From Actinomycetota bacterium (GTDB taxonomy: Bacteria; Actinomycetota; Acidimicrobiia; Acidimicrobiales; JAJPHE01), in assembly GCA_021325435.1 (NCBI GenBank), contig JAJPHE010000031.1, positions 1 through 64,000 on the forward strand: 64,000 nucleotides of DNA. Reading direction: 5' to 3'. The notes under the pieces were generated by a model. That model saw nothing but the letters and a program-made list of their open reading frames with translations, did not search any database and had not been told where the DNA came from. The position numbers were made by a program, and so were the translations under genes. Of the stretch, positions 58,968 to 64,000 are shown piece after piece; position 1 is the first letter of the stretch; every line of letters starts with the position of its first letter.

Positions 58968-59702
58968 GTGCCCCACGCCCCCGAGTCCGCCCACGAGTGG
59001 GTCAGCTTCGCCGACCCCGAAGAGGACCGCACGTGGATGTTCGACGTCACCTTCCTGTTGAGCCAGTGGACGTGCATCTTCGGGCGCGGCTGCCAGGGCG
59101 TGCTCACCGAGCCGGCGCCCGAGATGGTGCAGGGCTGCTGCTCCTACGGTGCTCACTTCACCAACGACGAGGACCTCGAGCGGGTGGAGAAGGCGGCGGC
59201 GAACCTGACCGCCGACCAGTGGCAGTTCGCCAAGCGCGGGCGCAAGGGGATCTCGCGCCGCGACCGTCACGGGAACCTGGTCACCCGGCAGGCCGATGAC
59301 GCCTGCATCTTCCTCAACCGCCCGGGGTTCCCAGCTGGCCCCGGCTGCGCTCTGCACCGGGCCGCCCTCGACACGGGGCAGCGACCGATGGACCTCAAGC
59401 CCGACGTCTGCTGGCAGCTACCGCTGCGGCGCGAGGACCACGTCGCCGACGGCGGCCACGTGATCTCCACCCTCGGGCAGTGGGACCGCCGGCACTGGGG
59501 CGACGGCGGAGCGGAGTTCGCCTGGTGGTGCACCGAGGAGCCGGACGCGTTCGTCGGGGACCGACCCGTCTACCGCGAGATGGCCGACGAGATCGAAGCG
59601 TTAACCGGGCCCGAGGTGTTCGCCATGCTGCGCGAGTTCCTCAAGAAGCGCGAGCGGCGGGCCACCCCGCTGCCCCACCCGGCGGTGCGGGTCCGCGCCT
59701 GA
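58968..59702 (+). CDS. Hypothetical Cys-rich protein (DUF3109-like)
   Basis: CIFGRGCQGVLTEPAPEMVQGCCSYGAHFTNDEDLERVEKAAANL, CIFLNRPGFPAGPGCALH. Confidence 0.65.
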   Translation: MPHAPESAHEWVSFADPEEDRTWMFDVTFLLSQWTCIFGRGCQGVLTEPAPEMVQGCCSYGAHFTNDEDLERVEKAAANLTADQWQFAKRGRKGISRRDRHGNLVTRQADDACIFLNRPGFPAGPGCALHRAALDTGQRPMDLKPDVCWQLPLRREDHVADGGHVISTLGQWDRRHWGDGGAEFAWWCTEEPDAFVGDRPVYREMADEIEALTGPEVFAMLREFLKKRERRATPLPHPAVRVRA

Positions 59703-59710
59703 CGCCGGGC

Positions 59711-59875
59711 TCAGACCTCGAGCTCAGCCTCGTCCTCCTCCTCTCCGGCCAGACACCAAGAGGCGTGCTCGTCCTCTGGGTCGGCGCCGCACTCGGGGCA
59801 CGGCTCGACCGCGGCCTCGTTGGACCGCTTGAGCGCACGCGCCTCCTCGAAGCGCCGATGGCGTCCCTTCTTCAC
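59711..59875 (-). CDS. Small zinc-ribbon hypothetical
   Basis: VKKGRHRRFEEARALKRSNEAAVEPCPECGADPEDEHASWCLAGEEEDEAELEV. Confidence 0.55.
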   Translation of the reverse strand: MKKGRHRRFEEARALKRSNEAAVEPCPECGADPEDEHASWCLAGEEEDEAELEV

Positions 59876-59961
59876 AGGCGGCTCCCGGAGAGAGGGCTTC
59901 AGGAACCCGGCCAGTGTAGCCCTGGCGGGGTGACGTACCGACCGGCGGATACGGTGGCGGA

Positions 59962-60198
59962 ATGCCGGAGGAGCTCGACGTCGACGCCATGATCGAGCGC
60001 TTTCGCCAGCGGGCCCGGGCGGTGCGAGACCGCGGTATCCCACCGATCGAGGGCCCCGAGCGGAGGCGATTCATCGAGCAGGCCCAGCTCGACTTTCAGG
60101 ACTTCGCCATGATCGGCGACGCCGAGGGCTCCCTCGCCGACGGCATCCTCACCCTGCGGGTGGACCTGCGGCCCCCCGAGGACAGGGCCGGCGCTTGA
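59962..60198 (+). CDS. Small hypothetical
   Basis: 78-aa ORF, stop overlapping next gene. Confidence 0.6.
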   Translation: MPEELDVDAMIERFRQRARAVRDRGIPPIEGPERRRFIEQAQLDFQDFAMIGDAEGSLADGILTLRVDLRPPEDRAGA

Positions 60199-61769
60199 GC
60201 CAGTTGCCGGCCTGGCAACGGGCGGTGTGTTACGAGGTCTACGTTCCGTCGTTCTGCCGGGCCCGAGGGGCCGGCGCCGGTCCGGGTCTGGCGGCGGCCG
60301 GGGGGCGGCTACCCGGAGACCTCGAGGGCGTCCGATCCCGCCTGGACCACCTGGCCTGGCTCGGCGTGGACGTCATCTGGCTGACACCGTTCTATCCCTC
60401 TCCCATGGCCGACTTCGGCTACGACGTCGCCGACTACTGCGACGTGAACCCGGCCTTCGGCACCCTCGAGGACTTCGACCGGCTCCTCGATGACGCCCAC
60501 CGGCGGGGCATGAGGGTCATCGCCGACTGGGTGCCGAACCACACCAGCGACCAGCACCCCTGGTTCCTCGAAGCCCGCTCGTCGCGGGCCGCCCCCAAGC
60601 GCGACTGGTACGTCTGGCGCGACGGCAGCCCCGAGCGCCCCCCGAACAACTGGACGGCGGCGTTCACGGGCGGCCCGGCGTGGACGTGGGACGAGGCCAC
60701 CGGTCAGTGGTACCTGCACTTGTTCCTGCCCGAGCAGCCCGACCTCAACTGGGCGAACCCCGAGGTCGAAGAGGCGATGTTCGACGTGGTCCGCTTCTGG
60801 CTGGACCGGGGGCTCGACGGGTTCCGGCTCGACGTAATCCACGGCATAGGCAAGGACCCGGCCCTGCCGGACGCCCCGGAGGACCTGGCGCGGATTCCGT
60901 GGTCGAGCCAGAACGACTACCAGGGCACCCACGACATCCTCCGCCGCCTCAGACGCCTGGTCGACTCCTACCCCGACGAGCGGTTCCTCGTCGGCGAGGT
61001 GTACCTGCTGTCGACGGCCAAGGTGGCCCGCTACTACGGCCGGGGCGACGAGCTGCACCTCGCCTTCAACTTCCCCCCGCTGTACGCGCCGTGGGAGGCA
61101 GCCGCCTGGCGGCGGCGGATACAGCGGGTGGAGGAGGAGATGGGGCCGATCGACGCCTGGCCCACCTGGGTGCTGTCCAACCACGACAACCCCCGGCACC
61201 GCACCCGCTACGGGGGCTCGGAGGCGCGGGCCCGGGCGGCCGCCGTGCTGCTGCTCACCCTGCGGGGCACGCCGTTCCTCTACCAGGGCGAAGAGCTCGG
61301 CCTGCTCGACGCTGTCATACCCGACGACCGGGTGGTGGACCCCGGTGGGCGCGACGGGTGCCGGGCGCCGGTGCCGTGGGAGGCGTCGGCGGGTCACGGT
61401 TGGGCGGGGGTCGACCAGGTCGAGCCGTGGCTGCCGTGGCCCCCCGAGAGCGACACCCGCAACGCCAGCGTGCTCCGCGCCGACGCGAGCTCCATCCTCC
61501 ACCTGTACCAGCGCCTCATCGACTTGCGCCGCTCGTCGCCCGCCCTGCGTTCGGGTCGGTGGGAGGAGCTGGACGCTCCTCCGGACGTGCTCGCCTACCA
61601 ACGGGTGAGCGGGGACGACCGGCGGGTGGTCATCGTCAACTTCGGCGACGAGCGGGCCGAGGTGGCGCTGGCCGGGGGCCTGACCGTCCAGGTGGCCTCC
61701 GACGGCCAGGGCGAGGGGGCCCCCTACGCCGGGTCGGTGGGGCCGTCGGCGGCGGCCGTCCTCGGGTAG
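60195..61769 (+). CDS. GH13 alpha-glucosidase/alpha-amylase family
   Basis: GVDVIWLTPFYPSPMADFGYDVADYCDVNPAFGTLEDFDRL, GLDGFRLDVIHGI, LVGEVYLL, LSNHDNPRH. Confidence 0.95.
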   Translation: MSQLPAWQRAVCYEVYVPSFCRARGAGAGPGLAAAGGRLPGDLEGVRSRLDHLAWLGVDVIWLTPFYPSPMADFGYDVADYCDVNPAFGTLEDFDRLLDDAHRRGMRVIADWVPNHTSDQHPWFLEARSSRAAPKRDWYVWRDGSPERPPNNWTAAFTGGPAWTWDEATGQWYLHLFLPEQPDLNWANPEVEEAMFDVVRFWLDRGLDGFRLDVIHGIGKDPALPDAPEDLARIPWSSQNDYQGTHDILRRLRRLVDSYPDERFLVGEVYLLSTAKVARYYGRGDELHLAFNFPPLYAPWEAAAWRRRIQRVEEEMGPIDAWPTWVLSNHDNPRHRTRYGGSEARARAAAVLLLTLRGTPFLYQGEELGLLDAVIPDDRVVDPGGRDGCRAPVPWEASAGHGWAGVDQVEPWLPWPPESDTRNASVLRADASSILHLYQRLIDLRRSSPALRSGRWEELDAPPDVLAYQRVSGDDRRVVIVNFGDERAEVALAGGLTVQVASDGQGEGAPYAGSVGPSAAAVLG

Positions 61770-62956
61770 CCGGGCGACTCGGCCCCGTCGCCGGAAAGGT
61801 CGGCCGGCACCCGCGACCGGATCTCGAGGAGCAGACCGCCCTTGCCGTCGAAGGCCAAGGCGGCCTCCCCCGCCGCCAAGCGCAGAACCGGCTCGCCCAC
61901 GAGACGGCGTCGCCACCCCGAGTCGAGCCTCGAGGGCTGCCCGCTGAGCAGCAGGCCCAGGTCGGTCCGGGTGGCCAGCAGCCCGGCGTCGATCTCCAGG
62001 TCCTCGGCCAGTTGGCCGACCCACGCCGCGGCCAACGCCACCGCCGGGCGACGGGTCCGGTCGAGGGAGGGCTCGGTAGGCAGCCGCAGCTCGGCCGGCC
62101 CGAGCGACTGGCCCTCCTCGACAGCGGCCAGGATCTGCTCGGCCACGCCCCCGCCGAGGTGACGCCCCTCGATCCCCCGGACGGCCGACAGCTCCTCGCG
62201 ATCGCGGGGCGGGCGATGGGCGATCGAGGACAGGGCCATGTCGGGCAGGACGAAGCGGGGCGGGATGTCGAGCTGTGACGCCCTCCGCTCCCGCCAGGCG
62301 GCCACGGCCTGGGCGACGCCCCGAGAGCGGCCCCGAAGCTGACGGGCGTCGCGCAGCTTCCACCACGCCTCCTCCGCCGGCATCGGCTGGCGGCGGCGGG
62401 CGAGCATCTCGGAACACTCCTGCTCCGCCCACTCGAGTCGGCCCAGGTCGGCCAGCCGGGCGACGAGGGCGTCGTGCAGGTCGAGCAGGTGGGCGACGTC
62501 AGCGGCGGCGTAGTCGCGCTGGGCCGCGGTCAGCGGGCGCCGGGTCCAGTCGGTCAGCCGGTCGCTCTTCGGCAGCGACAGGCCCAGAAGAGTGTGGGCG
62601 AGGCGCGACAGCGCCGGGGAGGAGAAGCCGAGGAAGCCCGCCACCACCTGGGTGTCGAACAGGGTGCGGGGTCCCCGCCCACACGCCAGGTCGAGCACCT
62701 CGAGGTCCTGGTCGCCGGCATGGGCGATGGCCACCCCGTCACCGGCGAGCACCCGGGCCAGGGGGGCCACGTCGACCTCGAACGGGTCGACGACCGCCAC
62801 CTGGTCGCGCCAGGCCAGCTGCAGCAGGGCGAGGCGGGGACGGTAGGTGCGTTCGCGGTGGAACTCGGTGTCGAAGCCGTAGCGGGGCTCGGAGGCCAGC
62901 TCCTCGCACAGCTCGTCGAAGCGGCTCTGGTCGTCGACCCATTCGAAGCCGCTCAT
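61724..62956 (-). CDS. rnd: Ribonuclease D
   Basis: YGFDTEFHRERTYRPRLALLQLAWRDQVAVVDPFE, DTQVVAGFLGFSSPALSRLAHTLLGLSLPKSDRLTDWTRRPLTAAQRDYAAADVAHLLDLH. Confidence 0.94.
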   Translation of the reverse strand: MSGFEWVDDQSRFDELCEELASEPRYGFDTEFHRERTYRPRLALLQLAWRDQVAVVDPFEVDVAPLARVLAGDGVAIAHAGDQDLEVLDLACGRGPRTLFDTQVVAGFLGFSSPALSRLAHTLLGLSLPKSDRLTDWTRRPLTAAQRDYAAADVAHLLDLHDALVARLADLGRLEWAEQECSEMLARRRQPMPAEEAWWKLRDARQLRGRSRGVAQAVAAWRERRASQLDIPPRFVLPDMALSSIAHRPPRDREELSAVRGIEGRHLGGGVAEQILAAVEEGQSLGPAELRLPTEPSLDRTRRPAVALAAAWVGQLAEDLEIDAGLLATRTDLGLLLSGQPSRLDSGWRRRLVGEPVLRLAAGEAALAFDGKGGLLLEIRSRVPADLSGDGAESPGYPRTAAADGPTDPA

Positions 62957-63786
62957 GGCACGCCCGACAGGGTCTCCCACAGCAGCTCCACCGACCGCAA
63001 CCAGGCCGCCTCCTCCCCCTGGGACGGGGACACCACCAGGTGCTGGACCCCGGCTCCGGCGAAGGCCTCCGCCTCCTCGCGCATCTTCTGACGGTCCCCG
63101 GACACACCGTCCCAGGCGACCCGCAGGGAGATGGTGAACTCGGGCTCAGGGCGGGCGGAGCGCAGCTCGGCGATGACCGGGCCGACCTGTTCGGGGTTCA
63201 TGAACGTCCCGTGCCAACCGTCGCCTCTGGTGGTGGCCCGCCGGAGGGCGGGCGGTGAGGCGCCTCCGACCCAGATCGGTATCCGGCCGACCGGGCGGGG
63301 CTGCACCTTCATCTTCCTCAGCGTGACGGTGCGCCCCGCGAAGTCGACGGGGTCGTCGCCCTCCCAACAGGCCCGCAGCACGTCGATGGCCTCGTCAGTG
63401 CGGCGGCCCCGTTCGCCGAAAGGGGCGCCGAGAGCCTGGAATTCACCTTCGAGCCAGCCGGCCGCCGCCCCGACCGTCACCCGACCGCCGGACAGCCGGT
63501 CCAGTGAAGCCAGCTCCTTGGCCAGGTGGAGCGGGTGCCGGTACGGCAGGACCAGCACGGACGTCCCCAGCCGGACCGTGGTGGTGGCGGCCGCCGCCCA
63601 GGTCAGGGTGACGATGGGCTCGTAGAGAAAGGCCGGCGGGTAGGCGGCGTCGGCGGGTATGGCGAGATGGTCGCTGACCCAGACGTCGGCGAAGCCGAGC
63701 TGTTCGGCCTGAATGGCCGCCCGCCGGATGGTGTCGGGCCCGGCCGCCCTGCCGTACTGCGGCAGGTGGACTCCCAGGCGCATCAC
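62953..63786 (-). CDS. LLM class F420-dependent oxidoreductase
   Basis: RLGVHLPQYGRAAGPDTIRRAAIQAEQLGFADVWVSDHLAIP. Confidence 0.93.
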   Translation of the reverse strand: MMRLGVHLPQYGRAAGPDTIRRAAIQAEQLGFADVWVSDHLAIPADAAYPPAFLYEPIVTLTWAAAATTTVRLGTSVLVLPYRHPLHLAKELASLDRLSGGRVTVGAAAGWLEGEFQALGAPFGERGRRTDEAIDVLRACWEGDDPVDFAGRTVTLRKMKVQPRPVGRIPIWVGGASPPALRRATTRGDGWHGTFMNPEQVGPVIAELRSARPEPEFTISLRVAWDGVSGDRQKMREEAEAFAGAGVQHLVVSPSQGEEAAWLRSVELLWETLSGVP

Positions 63787-63803
63787 TCGAGGCTACCGGG
63801 GCT

Positions 63804-64000
63804 CTACCCCCCGTAGCTCATGCGGGTGTCCTCCATGCGCAGCACGGGGGTGTCCTCAGCGCGCAGGAAGCCGGCGTCGAGCACCTCGCCCACGAACAGG
63901 GTGTGGGCGCCGAGGTCCACCGCCCGCTCGAGGCGGCAGTCGAGGTAGGCGACGGCCCGGTCGAGGACCGGGCAGCCGGTGGCCCGCTCGTGAACCGCTT
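63804..64000 (-). CDS. Flavin reductase-like domain protein, truncated at window edge
   Basis: AVHERATGCPVLDRAVAYLDCRLERAVDLGAHTLFVGEVLDAGFLRAEDTPVLRMEDTRMSYGG*. Confidence 0.75.
   Translation of the reverse strand, partial: AVHERATGCPVLDRAVAYLDCRLERAVDLGAHTLFVGEVLDAGFLRAEDTPVLRMEDTRMSYGG

Noticed and set aside
60309-62432. 707-aa minus-strand ORF
   Set aside because: Opposite GH13 and in another frame of RNase D, whose motifs are clear; shadow ORF.

Overview
High-GC actinobacterial (probably Acidimicrobiia-like) chromosomal window, densely coded and mostly housekeeping. Recognisable blocks: protein O-mannosyltransferase; three tandem type IV pilin-like genes with near-identical 5' halves; polyprenyl glycosylphosphotransferase; ThyX; HelY-like helicase; TatA/TatC; signal peptidase; a full Pup-proteasome locus (ARC/Mpa, Dop, Pup, PrcB, PrcA, PafA); TrmI/TtuA-like/MoaD-like tRNA modification cluster; a tal-pgi-gnd-zwf-opcA-pgl pentose phosphate operon; FbiC; GlcDEF; GH13; RNase D. 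The standout region is 14211-16198. A ~1.96-kb island of small minus-strand ORFs is bounded by two direct repeats that look like XerC/XerD dif sites: ACTTTACATAA-CGAGGA-TGCTCGGGACG on the left and ACTTGACATAA-CGAGGA-TTATGGGCGAT on the right. Recombining the outer arms regenerates a canonical dif site, so the island looks like a miniature integrative element exploiting Xer (IMEX) without its own recombinase. It encodes a protein with two perfect tandem CX2CX4HX4C zinc knuckles, rare in bacteria, plus HTH and zinc-ribbon ORFs and a hairpin-rich non-coding region. Other leads: an orphan plus-strand structured RNA/terminator at ~21.54-21.74 kb, a sulfur-carrier protein ending in GG-CGA, and the pilin gene family. 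All product calls come from reading the translations; no database searches were run.
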